A stretch of 64,000 nt of DNA from Bettongia penicillata ogilbyi (GCA_023548195.1 JAJHZJ010000220.1:1743279-1807278), one strand, 5' to 3'; shown: positions 1 to 9,886, numbered from the stretch's first letter. The notes: generated from the letters alone by a model not told the origin. Translations and numbers: made by a program.

Positions 1-99
1 CTGAAATCTCATCTACTCTAGGAGTCTTATTCCAGTACTCTCCTTCTGCTAGTGCTACTATTCTCCTGGAATTCTCTTCTACTTATATATAGTTACAAA

Positions 100-268
100 C
101 AATTCCTTCCATTTATTATATTTTTTGTATGTAAAGATCATTTGTGTACCCTTTATAATATAACTTCTTGAAAGCAGGATTTTTAAAACTTTATCTTTCT
201 TTGTACCCACATTATAGAACGTTAGTATAGTATCTGACATATAATAATCACTTAATAGATGACATGTT
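100..268 (+). repeat. L2-type LINE 3' end relic
   Basis: The stretch resembles the generic L2 tail: 'cttgaaagcagg', a 'tttgtaccca' step, then 'tagtatctgacatataataatcactta'-like text in which the usual 'cacatagtaggcactta' motif is recognisable but decayed. Assigned by reading only; it may be another LINE tail of the same style. Confidence 0.4.
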
Positions 269-469
269 TTACTATCTTTACCCCTTAATCTTGTTTGATA
301 TTTGTTCAAACTATCAATTTATATTCTTCATCTGATATGTCATCAATCTTCTAGAAAAAATAAAAGTAACCAAAACTCTCTGTCTCTTCTTCCTCATAAA
401 CTATTTATATCTTATTCCCTTGAAATCTGGCTTCCATCTTTACCACTCAGATTGTTTTCAAATGTCATT

Positions 470-542
470 CACGGTCAATCGATAACATTTATTAAGTGCC
501 TACTGTGTGACAGACACTATGTTAAGTATTGGGGGTGCAAAG
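470..542 (+). repeat. 'tttattaagtgcctactgtgtg' interspersed relic
   Basis: It begins 'caatcgataacatttatta' and continues with the 'cctactgtgtgacagacac' phrase and a 'gggggtgcaaag' end. The same phrase recurs at about 990-1060, 11372-11430, 37370-37405 and 61322-61400, so it belongs to a widespread family, probably derived from L2/MIR-like elements. The family name is not certain. Confidence 0.45.
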
Positions 543-686
543 TCACTTAACCACTCTCATTCCTCAGTTTAAAATGAGAATAATAGTAGCACCTACTTTT
601 CATGGTTGTTGTGAAGTTCAAATCAGATATTATTTGTAAAGCACTTGTACACTACTTGGACATAATAGCTAGTATATAAATGTTGT

Positions 687-690
<4 letters not shown>
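543..690 (+). repeat. SINE 3' part (marsupial tRNA/CORE type)
   Basis: It shows the shared downstream block of marsupial SINEs: 'gtcacttaacc', 'tcctcagtttaaaatgag', 'aataatagtagcacctac', 'ggttgttgtgaag' and 'tatataaatgttgttg'. The tRNA-like head is missing. A (GA)n tract grows directly from the 3' end, the usual place for a microsatellite to start. Confidence 0.6.

Positions 691-758
<68 letters not shown>
691..758 (+). repeat. (GA)34 microsatellite
   Basis: An uninterrupted 68-bp GA dinucleotide run sits exactly at the 3' end of the preceding SINE. It produces a spurious Arg-Glu repeat reading frame (680-901) that should not be taken as a gene. Confidence 0.98.
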
Positions 759-765
<7 letters not shown>

Positions 766-984
766 ATGGAGAAACAGAGATTTATTGAAGGAATTAAATG
801 TAGTGGAGACAGAAACAGATGTGATGAAATGTGGAGGGGATAATTTTATGAGTAGGAGAAATATCTCAGTCTCTGAGATAGGAGATAAAAAGGATAGGTA
901 AGTGCATAGTTTTGGAGTATGGAGGAATTAACTAATTTTTGAGATTTTGCTAAAAATAGTTTTTCAAATATCATTAGTGGTGCA

Positions 985-1065
985 CCTAATCAATCAATAC
1001 ACATGTATTAAGTGTATACTATGTACTAGACAACATGGTAAGTACAGGAGAACTGGCTTCAGTTC
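985..1065 (+). repeat. 'caatcaat-tattaagtgtatactatg' relic
   Basis: A second, more decayed member of the family at 470-542: 'aatcaatcaatacacatg', 'tattaagtgtatactatgta' and 'ggtaagtacagga' are still visible. Short and old. Confidence 0.4.
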
Positions 1066-1440
1066 TAAAGATAGAAAAAAATGACCATCTCTTCACTTCT
1101 CTTGCATAGGCAAGCACCTGACTTGCACTGTGATTTTCCTGTTGTGTGAACTGAACAGTTCTTCAGACATGTCAGAATTTCAGGCTGAGAAACTCATAAA
1201 TAAGCCAGATACTCTTCATTACTTTTACTTACCAAATGCCATTACATAAAAACCTTCCTAGTGGGAAGGGTATACAAACTTCCTCCTTTTTTTGTTAGTT
1301 AAAATACACATTTTGTCAGCTCCTTCTTTTTATTAATATTTCCTACTTTGGATTCTTTGACATTGCCCTTGCTGATCTTCCCTGGCCTCTTTGCTTTCTC
1401 TTTATCCTCCATTCATCTAAAGGCTTTTGACCCCATAGCA

Positions 1441-1475
1441 GTAGCCAGAGTGCTCTGAATACTATCCATCTATTT
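1441..1475 (+). repeat. Left arm of a 35-bp inverted pair
   Basis: This 35-bp segment, starting 'gtagccagagtgctctg', is matched in reverse complement at 3959-3993 with only two mismatches (33/35), 2.5 kb away. The segment itself contains a near-palindrome around 'cagagtgctctg'. No known family was recognised. Confidence 0.75.
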
Positions 1476-1744
1476 GGAAAAGGAAGATGGACCTTTTACT
1501 CTCTATATTTTCACTTAGTAACCCTTTCCATTCCCATGACTTCCATTATCATATATATAAATATACAGATGATTCATATATTTGGCCTCAATCCCTAAAC
1601 AATCTCCTGAGATTCAGACCTACATTTCCCACATATCTAATAGGCCATTAGTCTTACCATCAAAAGATTTTCCTCCTCCTTTCTAATTTCTGTTCATGGT
1701 ACTATAATTGTCCCAGGCATTCAGCTTATAAACTTCAAAGTTAT

Positions 1745-1905
1745 CATTATCAATCAATCTAAACTCTTTCTTTGTGCCAACCACTGAGGGTCTAAAGGAA
1801 AACAAGCAAACAAAAAACAGTCCCAAACTTCATGGAACTTATATTCTATTAGAGGGAGAAATATGTGTACACACAGATTAAGTAGGAAGTGAGTTGTAGA
1901 GGAGA
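1745..1905 (+). repeat. Old interspersed relic ('cagtcccaaacttcatggaac')
   Basis: The order 'ccaaccactgagggtct', 'aaaacagtcccaaac' and 'ttctattagagggaga' follows the common marsupial repeat that continues the 'caatcaat...tactatgtgcc' family. It is degenerate and assigned at family level only. Confidence 0.4.
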
Positions 1906-2089
1906 AGTCACTAGGATCTGTAGAGACTAGAAAAAAACTTCTTGAAAGATGCTAGAATTTTCAGTTCTCAAGACCTGTTCATTCTATCTCCATGATAAAC
2001 TTTTCATCATTCCCCTTTTTTTCTATAACAAATAAAATACATAAAATTGAGGTCTTCAAAACCTATCAGTTGTATTTGGTATCTAGAAA

Positions 2090-2335
2090 GCACAAAGGAT
2101 GAAACCTGAAGGCAAGGGATATGAGTCTAAATATTAAATCCAAAACATAGTAACTCTGTGGCCCCAGGAAGTGATAGTCTCTGTCTACCTTGCTTTCCCT
2201 AAAGGTAAAATATGAATAATAATATCACCTACCTCCCATGGGTGTTGGGAGGATCAAATGAAATAATATTTGTGAATAGTTTACATATTGCTTGGCACAT
2301 ATTAGGCACTATATAAATGCTTATCTCCTTCTTTT
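2090..2335 (+). repeat. SINE (marsupial, tRNA/CORE type)
   Basis: The tail block is clear: 'aataatatcacctacctccc', 'gttgggaggatcaaatg', 'ggcacatattaggcac' and 'tatataaatgctta'. The head ('gcaagggatatgagtct') is diverged. It abuts a MIR-type SINE in the same orientation. Confidence 0.65.
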
Positions 2336-2339
2336 TCCT

Positions 2340-2580
2340 TCCTTACCTTAGGGTTTGCAAAAGGCTTTACCTATAGAATCTCATTTGTTTCTCAACAGTT
2401 TTGTTGAGATAAGAATCACTATTATCCCATCTTACACATAAAGAAACTAAGGCTAACAGAAGTTAAATGATTTGTCTGGGAATCATACTGGTAGGAATTA
2501 AGTGAGGCAAGATTTGAACTCAGGCATTCCTGGGTCAAAATTCATAGCTCTACCAACTACACCTATAAATGTGTATTTCA
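2340..2580 (+). repeat. MIR/CORE-type SINE
   Basis: The order of blocks is that of MIR-like SINEs: 'aatctcatttg', 'actattatcccat', 'aaagaaactaaggct', 'gaagttaaatgatttg', 'gatttgaactcaggc' and 'gctctaccaactacacc'. Divergence is substantial, so this is an old copy. Confidence 0.65.
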
Positions 2581-2899
2581 GCTTCCACTTCTTTACCCTT
2601 TCATCATCTGTTATAATGTAACTATAACAATGAAGCACCTCTTAGGAAGGGCAGCACTTGCTTCATCAAAATGAAGAATTTCTAGATAAGAGCTGGTGAG
2701 AATAATCATGTAGTTAAGCTCCATACAAAAAGGTATGGATTGGATGTAGGGCATTCAAGACTCATTCTCCGGAATGCCTCTCTTGTATTTTCAGGAATGA
2801 GCCCCTTCCCTTTTCTAATCTTTTCCTTGCTGCTAAAAGTTTTACCCTTAACTCTCACTGCTACATCATTGCTATGGAGTTTTAAAACCAATGATGCTC

Positions 2900-4620
2900 C
2901 TCTTTAAGTAAAATATGGAGCCAGGATATATAGATGACATTTTCCACTGCCATTACTAAATGCCCAAGGCTCAGTATGGCTCCACTAATCACATCTGTCA
3001 CATCTAATTTGCTAAGCTGTGTCTAAGAAACAAAAAAAGAAGTAAAAGGTACATAGAGAGAAGTTATCCGTACACATTCAACAGTGCCCATATGGAAATG
3101 CCTCAAATAAAATTTCAAGTATTTTGCTGAATTTGCAGGACTTTGAACAATATAGTTTATCTAACTGTTCTTGTGCTTACATTGCTATAAAATTTGCTTA
3201 TTTTTATGTATTATGTATGAAGTGCCCCAAATACACGCAATAGCTTTTATAAGAAGCTTATGAACTAAATTAGAAGAAATCCAAACATAAATAATACCCA
3301 AAATAAGACAATTTATGATAGAGATGCTTACTCAGACAAATAGATTTTCTGAAAACAAAAAATCCTTGGACAAACATACACCATATCTCACAGGTGGAAT
3401 GTTTCAAGTAAATTTTTTGCTTACCTCCTGAATAAGTTTTCTTATATTTTTTTTTATCACTTAATCTGTCAATATATTGATTTTTATCCAGAATTCTGTC
3501 ACCTCAAGAATGTTCTACTTCTCTTAATGAATACACTAAAAGAGTAATAAAGTAGAAAGGAAGGTAGAAAATTCAAGGGAAAGTAATATGGATGTGGCAG
3601 GAAAAAATGAGAGGGAAACTAAAAATGGAAACAGTTGTGAAAAGTTTTAACCGTGAGAGAAAATAATAGAAAAAAAAATTTTAACAAAGAAACTTTAGGT
3701 AGGGTCTTATTGGAAGTTGTAAAAGGCCAAAACACTATCAACTCTAGAATTGAGGATTAATGATTAAGAAGAAAGTGGACCATAGGAGAAAGGAGAAAAC
3801 TATTAAAGCATTCTAAAAATTTTATACTATAAATGATTTTATAAACCGTTTGGATTGAGTTGTACCTGTGGAAACATTATTTTTGTTAATATTGTTAGGT
3901 TTGTAAGCCAGTTAACAGCTATTTCTAAGTAGTATTCAAAGAGTCTCTTTCCTTTCTAAAATAGATGGATAGTGTCCAGAGCACTCTGGCTACTATTGAT
4001 TAGAAAGATTGAAAATACTTTTAATGAGCTTTCAGGAATGGAATTTTGGGTCATATAATTGAGTGGTGCTCCCTCACAATAAATATACTTTGTCCAACTG
4101 CCCTTGAGAACAGCAGGAGAATGATAGCTAAATTAATATTTTAGAGGAAATATGGACAATTATCAATAGTTATATTATTGGCATATATAAATACGCTGAG
4201 TTAGACCAAGTGTTCCTAGTTTTTCTTTGACATCTACATCAAACAAGATACTTCATATAAAGAGAGCCCTTTGTAAGTCCTAAAATACCATAAAAAAGTC
4301 AAGTATTAGTATGAAAATTATGTAATTCAAATTCTATATTTCATATATATGTGTTTTTCTGGTCTTCTATACCCCTCTGATTAATTTGCACTTCTTGAAG
4401 AACTTAGGGAATACATTTTATAATCATGGAAACAGTTATGTGAAATAGTAATATTCCTAGAGTTGTTAGATCTTAATATTTTCTCATGCCCTTTCCTTGT
4501 ATATGTGGATGGGGTACAAGCATTTATGCCAAATTTATATAGAAACAGGAGTCAGTAATCTTTGCATAGCAATTCCTATGGGTCACATATTGACTTAGTT
4601 TTAAAATATAGTATTTATGT
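2900..4620. other. No recognisable feature except the inverted arm at 3959-3993
   Basis: AT-rich sequence with frequent stops on both strands. I see no repeat head or tail, coding block or RNA fold I could defend, apart from the 35-bp arm that pairs with 1441-1475. Confidence 0.5.
3959..3993 (-). repeat. Right arm of the 35-bp inverted pair
   Basis: Reverse complement of 1441-1475 with two mismatches. The two arms could be terminal inverted repeats of an old 2.5-kb DNA transposon, or two copies of one short repeat in opposite orientation. No target-site duplication was found to decide. Confidence 0.75.
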
Positions 4621-4623
4621 TTT

Positions 4624-4878
4624 GGGCAGCTAGCCAGCACAATAGATAGAGGGTTAGGCCCAAAGTCAGGAAGACTCATCTTTCTGAGTTCAAATGTGGC
4701 CTCAGATATGAATTAGATGTGTAACCATGAGCAAGTCACTCAACCTTGTTTGCCTCAGTTTCCTCATCTGTAAAATAAATTAGCAAAGAGAAGGAAGTGG
4801 CAAACCACTCCTGCATCTTCACCAAGAAAACCCCAAATGTGGGCATGAAGAATTGGACATGAAATAAAAACAATTATC
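4624..4878 (+). mobile_element. tRNA-derived SINE with 'gaagaattggacatg' tail
   Basis: The head 'gggcagctagccagcac' and box-B-like 'gagttcaaatgtggcc' mark a tRNA-derived promoter region. They are followed by 'cctcagtttcctcatctgta', 'gtggcaaaccactcctgcatctt', 'aaaaccccaaatg' and the tail 'gaagaattggacatgaaat'. The same family lies at 61490-61730 (+), 11633-11938 (-) and 54647-54908 (-). Nearly complete and moderately diverged. Confidence 0.85.
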
Positions 4879-5224
4879 CATTGTCTTGTATTTATTATCT
4901 ATGTGTTATATTTATGTATTACTGTATTTTATTGTATATTTCCCAATTACATTTGTATCTGGTTTGGGCCACACTCAGGAGTATTATGGTCTGCCTATGG
5001 TCCATGTGTTGCATGTATGGCACGTTTGTTTGAAAATATTTTAGTCTAGATGTTATAAAATCACATTAAAGAATTAAGAAATACTTTGTGAATCAAACAT
5101 TTGAAAGAATAGTATTTTCAAACAGAATATCCATAGAAATAATCAAAATGTCAACATAAACTGTGTATAGTTATTTGGTGTACAATATTTTAAAGTTTGT
5201 TATGATAGAGTTAAGATAAATAGT

Positions 5225-5480
5225 AATTATAATAGTTCACATATAAATAGTACTTTAAACATAATCACATTAGAGTCACACAATAAACTTTTTGATTTGG
5301 CAAAAATAGGTGGTAATATTGCTATTTTACAGAAGAGGAACCTGAGGCTCAGAGTCGATAATTAACTTGTCCATGGTCATACAGCTAGTAAATTTCAGAA
5401 TCAGGCTATGAAGCCTGACATCCCTGATCTCAGAAACATTAAGCTAACTCCTATTCAACACTGCCTCTGTACTCCCCTTA
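5225..5480 (+). repeat. MIR/CORE-type SINE
   Basis: Recognisable blocks are 'attttacagaagaggaac', 'ctgaggctcagag', 'aacttgtccatggtcatac', 'agctagtaaatttcagaatc' and a 'cctgatctca' end. Old and diverged. Confidence 0.65.
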
Positions 5481-5489
5481 CCCCTTGTG

Positions 5490-6625
5490 GATTCAGCAAT
5501 CATCCCTATGCAGACTGACCTCAGATCTGCTTATTCAGCTCTTACCTCCGTTTTGGGCTTGACTTACACATATCCAATTGCCTGCTTGACATGTGTAAAC
5601 TCACCACGTGCATAATAAAATTCATTATCATTCCCCCTGGATACATTACTCCTCTTCATTGCCTCTTTATGCAAACATAACCACCAACCAGCTGGTGTCA
5701 CCACAAAGCAATTTATTGTTCATGACTACTCTCAATCACCTACATAACTATCAACTGCCATGTCTTATCCACTTCTTTGGTATTTCTCATTTCCTTCATC
5801 TCTCAACTCACAGTACACCTTTAAACTACAGTCTCACATAACCTCTCACCTGCACTGTGGAAGTAGCCTAACTGATCGAATGGTAGCCAGTTTCTCCAGT
5901 GTGTTCTCTGCAATTGCCAAATTGATGTTCTTAAAGCATGCAGTTGACCATGTCACTCTTCTGCTCAAGAAGTTTCAGTGTTTTCTCATTGCTTTGGGTT
6001 AAAATATCATGTCTGTTTGCCATTTAATGTCTTCTACAATTTGGGTGCAGATTGTGCTAATTACACATTAGTTATCCCTCCAAACAATGTCATATTCTAG
6101 TCAAAGAGCCCTACTTGCTCTCCACATCCATCATCTATATCTTTGAAAAAGCTATTCACCATGCCTGATATTCTTTCCCTCCTCCATACCACTTCTTGGA
6201 ACTCTGAATTCCCTTTAAACCTTAGCAAAAATATTACCTGCTCAAGACACCTCTCCTGATTTTATAAGCAGTTCATCACAAGCTATGTACATCTATTTAT
6301 CTATCTGTCTATCAGCTACCAGCTATTTATCTATCCATCATCCATCTAACTATATGTATATATCATCATGTATATAATCTTTCATTATCTATAACTATAT
6401 CATCTATAATTACATGCTTATCATTATCTTTATTATCTATATGGCCACCTGTATGTCCTACACTTATTTATATCTCAGCATCCTTTTCACCCTTATAGAA
6501 TGTAAGTTTCTTGACAAGAGATTGTTTCATTTTGATTACTTTTGTGTCTATATCATGTAGCACAGTTCCTACCTATAGTCAAAGCCTAGTAAATACCAAT
6601 AGATTGATCTATTGAAAATGGTCTA
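5490..6625 (+). repeat. L2 LINE relic (3' part)
   Basis: The order matches the 3' part of L2-type LINEs: 'ttcttaaagcatgcagttga', 'catgtcactcttctgctca', 'ggtacttgctctccacatcc'-like text, 'gatattctttccctcctcc', 'gaatgtaagtttcttgac' and 'tagcacagttcctaccta'. It is interrupted at about 6290-6450 by CTAT/TATC-rich simple repeats. Short frames inside it (5608-6002) are not genes. Confidence 0.7.
6290..6450 (+). repeat. Imperfect CTAT/TATC microsatellite in the L2 relic
   Basis: 'ctatttatctatctgtctat' and similar tetranucleotide text runs with interruptions through 'tatatgtatatatcatcatg' to 'cattatctttattatctat'. It looks like a decayed tetranucleotide expansion. Confidence 0.7.
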
Positions 6626-6929
6626 GTGGAACAGAATGTAGTAAATTGGAATTTTGCATGGATTTTATCATGCAGTTAACATAGCATCTTTGTTATTGGT
6701 CATGCTTTTTTGATTAACACTTTGGGTGAGATGGTAACTTTTTTGAAGTAAAAGAATTTAATTTCTTAGGAATGGCAGAAGAGGCTTAGAAATATGGCAG
6801 ATGTACTGGCTTTAGATGCAGTAGCAAATGAACAATCCATAATACCTTCTATGGAACAGATATAAAAAAATGGTCATAGGAAAGGGGATTCAGAAGATAG
6901 AATGTGAAAATTCTTCAGTTAGTGGATAT

Positions 6930-7076
6930 GAAAAAGTAATATGGTAGTGAAAAAAGTCACTGACTTTGGAGTCACTTGAGTTTGTAGCCTCTCTCTGTTG
7001 TTTACTACCTGTGTTATCTGGAACAAATCTGTTTACCTTCCTCTACCTGTTTCCTCACCTTGAAAATGAGAGTGTT
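6930..7076 (+). repeat. SINE, 5' piece, split by the HAL1 insertion
   Basis: The text 'aaagtcactgactttggagt', 'tactacctgtgttatctgg', 'tttcctcaccttgaaaatg' is a degenerate marsupial SINE. It stops at the HAL1 insertion point and resumes at 9902 with 'ggactttagaggtctctttc', the matching continuation of this SINE class. Older than the HAL1. Confidence 0.6.
7062..7076 (+). repeat. HAL1 target-site duplication, left copy
   Basis: The 15-mer GAAAATGAGAGTGTT directly precedes the first base of the HAL1 and is repeated perfectly at 9887-9901. This is the signature of target-primed reverse transcription by L1 machinery. Confidence 0.95.
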
Positions 7077-7077
7077 G

Positions 7078-7087
7078 AAGATGGCGG
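7078..7087 (+). promoter_or_regulatory. YY1-like site at the HAL1 5' end
   Basis: AAGATGGCGG lies one base inside the element. L1 5' UTRs commonly start with a YY1 motif of this form, which sets the transcription start at +1. The broken L1 at 39143 has the related 'aagatgg' at 39153. The role is inferred from the motif. Confidence 0.6.
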
Positions 7088-7735
7088 AGTAGAAAGAAAC
7101 ACGTATGTTAGCTCCGAACCCACAACCCATATATTTCCTGCAAGAAGAACTCACCACAAATTCTGGACCACTGCAAGGTGCTCAGAAACACAGTGGAAAA
7201 GATTTCCGTTCCAGAGAGCCCTGGAGGGCGGTCCCCAGGGGTCCATCATGCTTGGGACAGTGGAGTCCACCCCTGTGTTGTCCTGGCCACGCGGCCAAGA
7301 GGCACAGATCTGAGCAGGCTTCAGGGATGGAATCTCTGGCGGCTGGGAAGGTCCCTCCACCCACAGATGCTACAGGTCATTGAGAGAGACTTCTGGGCTG
7401 GCCGAGAGGGGGAGCGGGGTGTCTCTGTGACTCGGGCCCCCTCAGGAGGCAGTGGCAGAGGCAGTGGCAGAGGCAGTGGCGGAGGCCCCTGGAACTCCTG
7501 GAGCAGCAGGCAGAAGTTCAGAGCCATTACCGAAGGGCTCTGCATAAAGCCCCTGAGGGAACTGAGCCTGGGAGGTGGCCCTGCCCTCACCTGAGCACCA
7601 GAACTTAAGCTCACATTGAATAGCAGCCACACCCACTACTGAAAGCCCACTTGAATCTCAGACCCCAAGCAATAGCTGGGCAGATCTAGGCGGGGGTGGA
7701 CAGGAATCTCAGAAATCAAGTATCTGGCTGGGAAA

Positions 7736-8782
7736 ATGACCAGAAAAGGGAAGAAAAATAAGACTATAGACAGCTACTTTGATGGGGTTCAGATGTTCCC
7801 GCCTTTCAATTCTGATGAAGGGGAAATATTCTTACCATCAGGGAAAGACATGGAGGTAGGGGCCTCTGTATCCCAGACATCTGAGGTGGATGTCCAGTGG
7901 GCTCAGGTCATGGAAGAGCTCAAAAAGGATTTTGAAAAGCAAGTTAGACAGGTGGAGGAAAAGCTGGGAAGAGAAATGAGAGAGATGCACGAAAAGCATG
8001 AAAAAAGGGTCAATACCTTGGTAAAGGAGACCCAAAAAAATGCTGAAGAAAATAACACCTTGAAAAATAGACTCACTCAATTGGCAAAAGAGGTTCAAAA
8101 AGCCAATGAGGAGAAGAATGCTTTCAAAATCAGAATTAGCCAAAGGGAAAAAGAGGTTCAAAAGCTCACTGAAGATAATAGTTCTCTCAAAATTAGAATG
8201 GAACAGATGGAGTCTAATGACTTTCTGAGAAACCAAGAAATCACCAAACAAAACCAAAAGAATGAAAAAATGGAAGAGAATGTGAAATATCTCACTGGAA
8301 AAACAACTGACCTGGAAAATAGTTCCAGGAGAGACAATTTAAAAATTATGGGACTACCTGAAAGCCATGATCAAAAAAAGAGCCTAGACATCATCTTCCA
8401 TGAAATTATCGAGGAAAACTGCCCTGATATTCTACAACCAGAGGGCAAAATAAGTATTGAAAGAATCCATCAATCACCGCCTGAAAGAGATCCAAAAAGA
8501 GAAACTCCTAGGAACATTGTGGCCAAATTCCAGAATTCCCAGGTCAAGGAGAAAATATTGCAAGCAGCTAGAAAGAAACAATTCCAGTATTGTGGAAATA
8601 CAATCAGGATAACTCAAGATCTATCAGCTTCTACATTAAGGGATCGAAGGGCATGGAATAGGATATTCCAGAAGTCAAAGGAACTAGGACACAAACCAAG
8701 AATCACTTACCCAGCAAAACTGAGTATAATACTACAGGGGAAAATATGGTCTTTCAATGAGAGGATCTTCAAGCATTCTTGA
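7736..8782 (+). CDS. L1 ORF1-type RNA-binding protein of HAL1
   Basis: 348 codons, uninterrupted. Residues 1-54 are a polar N-terminal region. About 55-195 is a long charged coiled coil containing three tandem 21-residue units (97-117, 118-138, 139-159), each three heptads, built on 'KEVQK..E.N..LK.R..Q'. About 198-280 fits the L1 RRM, with 'RRDNLKIMGLPE' at 198-209 and a basic 'KEKILQAARKK' helix at 271-281. About 282-348 fits the C-terminal domain ('RITQDLSASTL', 'ITYPAKLS'). The family protein forms trimers on L1 RNA in cytoplasmic particles and has chaperone activity. The C-terminus appears cut short: a one-base shift near 8765 ends it at 8782, while the next frame continues the family's C-terminal text to 8832. 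The start is the first ATG giving the conserved basic N-terminus. Function today is doubtful. Confidence 0.85.
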   Translation: MTRKGKKNKTIDSYFDGVQMFPPFNSDEGEIFLPSGKDMEVGASVSQTSEVDVQWAQVMEELKKDFEKQVRQVEEKLGREMREMHEKHEKRVNTLVKETQKNAEENNTLKNRLTQLAKEVQKANEEKNAFKIRISQREKEVQKLTEDNSSLKIRMEQMESNDFLRNQEITKQNQKNEKMEENVKYLTGKTTDLENSSRRDNLKIMGLPESHDQKKSLDIIFHEIIEENCPDILQPEGKISIERIHQSPPERDPKRETPRNIVAKFQNSQVKEKILQAARKKQFQYCGNTIRITQDLSASTLRDRRAWNRIFQKSKELGHKPRITYPAKLSIILQGKIWSFNERIFKHS

Positions 8783-9340
8783 TGAAAAGACCAGAGCTGA
8801 AAAGAAAATTTGACTTTCAAACACAAGAATGAGAAGAAGCATGAAAAAGTAAACAGCAAAGAGAAGTCATAAGGGACTTACCAAAGGTGAACTGTTTACA
8901 TTCCTACATGGAGAGACAATATTTGTAACTCTTAAAACTTTTCAGTATCTGGGTAGTTGGTGGGACCACACACACACATACATACACACACACGTACATG
9001 CGTGCACTCACGCACACATACACACATGCACGCACACACAGAGACAGAGAGCACAGAGTGAATTAAATAGGATGGGACCATATCTTAAAGGAAATTAAGG
9101 TAAATGTTGAAAGAGCAATGTAGTGGGAGGAGAGACGGTGAAATGGAATGGGGTAAATTATATCTCATTCAAGGGGCAAGCAGGAGACTTTTTAGTGAAG
9201 GGAAAAAGAGGAGAGCTGAGAAAAAAACAAGGAGTTTACCCTCATCACAATCGACTAAAGGAAGGAATAAAATGCACACTCATTTTGGTATGAAAACCTA
9301 TCTTACAATACAGGAAAATGGGGGAGAAGGAGATAAGCAA

Positions 9341-9351
9341 GGGGGGGGGGG
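9341..9351 (+). other. G11 run in the HAL1 3' region
   Basis: Eleven consecutive G followed within 40 bp by several GGG runs ('gggagggcaatggg'). It fits a G-quadruplex-forming pattern, as is common near the 3' ends of L1-type elements. Folding is inferred. Confidence 0.55.
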
Positions 9352-9561
9352 ATGATGGAAGGGAGGGCAATGGGAGGAGGGAGCGATTTGACGTCAACAC
9401 TCATAGAGGGACAGGATCAAAAGACAGAATAGAAACAAAGGGGGGCAGTATAGGATGGAGGGAAATACAGTTAGTCTTACACCACACGACTATTATCAAA
9501 GTCATTTGCAAAACTACACAGATATGGTCTATATTGAATTGCCTGCCTTCCCAAAAGGAGT

Positions 9562-9583
9562 GGGTGGGGAGGGAGGGGTGGGG
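9562..9583 (+). other. G-quadruplex-like motif, HAL1 3' region
   Basis: 'gggtggggagggagggg' followed by 'tgggg' gives at least four G3+ runs separated by one-base loops. It lies about 300 bp from the element's 3' end. Confidence 0.6.
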
Positions 9584-9886
9584 AGAATTTGGAACTCAAA
9601 GTTTTAGGAACAACTGTTTAGTATTGTTCTTGCTACTAGGAAATAAAAAAATACAGTTAATGAGGAATAGAAAGTCATCTGGCCCTACAAGACAAAAGAG
9701 AAGATGGGGACAAGAGAAGGGAGGGATGATCGAAGAGAGGGCAGATTGGTGATAGGGAAAATTAGATTGCTCGGTGTATTGGGGTGGGCAGAAGGGATAA
9801 AAGGGGAGAAAATTTGGAACCCAAAATTTTGTGAAAATGAATGTAAAAAGTTAAATAAATAAATTTTTTAATACAAAAAAAAGAAA

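Larger units (their letters stand above)
7077..9886 (+). mobile_element. HAL1 (half-L1) retrotransposon, ORF1 only
   Basis: A 2.81-kb element bounded by perfect 15-bp direct repeats. Order: 5' UTR (7077-7735) starting 'gaagatggcggag', one ORF1 frame (7736-8782), a CA-rich and then G-rich 3' region (about 8833-9850), and an A-rich tail ending 'aaaaaaaagaaa'. There is no endonuclease or reverse-transcriptase coding segment. The 1.05 kb after ORF1 is far too short for ORF2 and encodes none of its motifs. This is the HAL1 arrangement known from mammalian genomes: L1-derived elements that keep ORF1 and rely on an L1 ORF2 in trans. The perfect duplications and long open frame argue for a younger insertion than most other repeats here. 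Confidence 0.88.

Noticed and set aside
680..901. 73-codon frame with a long Arg-Glu repeat
   Set aside because: It is the translation of the (GA)34 microsatellite and its flank; no start context, domain or splice evidence.
7105..7632. Several frames of 60-138 codons on both strands in the HAL1 5' UTR
   Set aside because: The region is GC-rich and stop-poor, so long frames arise on both strands. None has a domain. An antisense ORF0-like product cannot be excluded but is not supported.
7838..8257. 139-codon minus-strand frame, Phe/Leu-rich
   Set aside because: Exact antisense shadow of the ORF1 coiled coil (Lys/Glu codons read as Phe/Leu).
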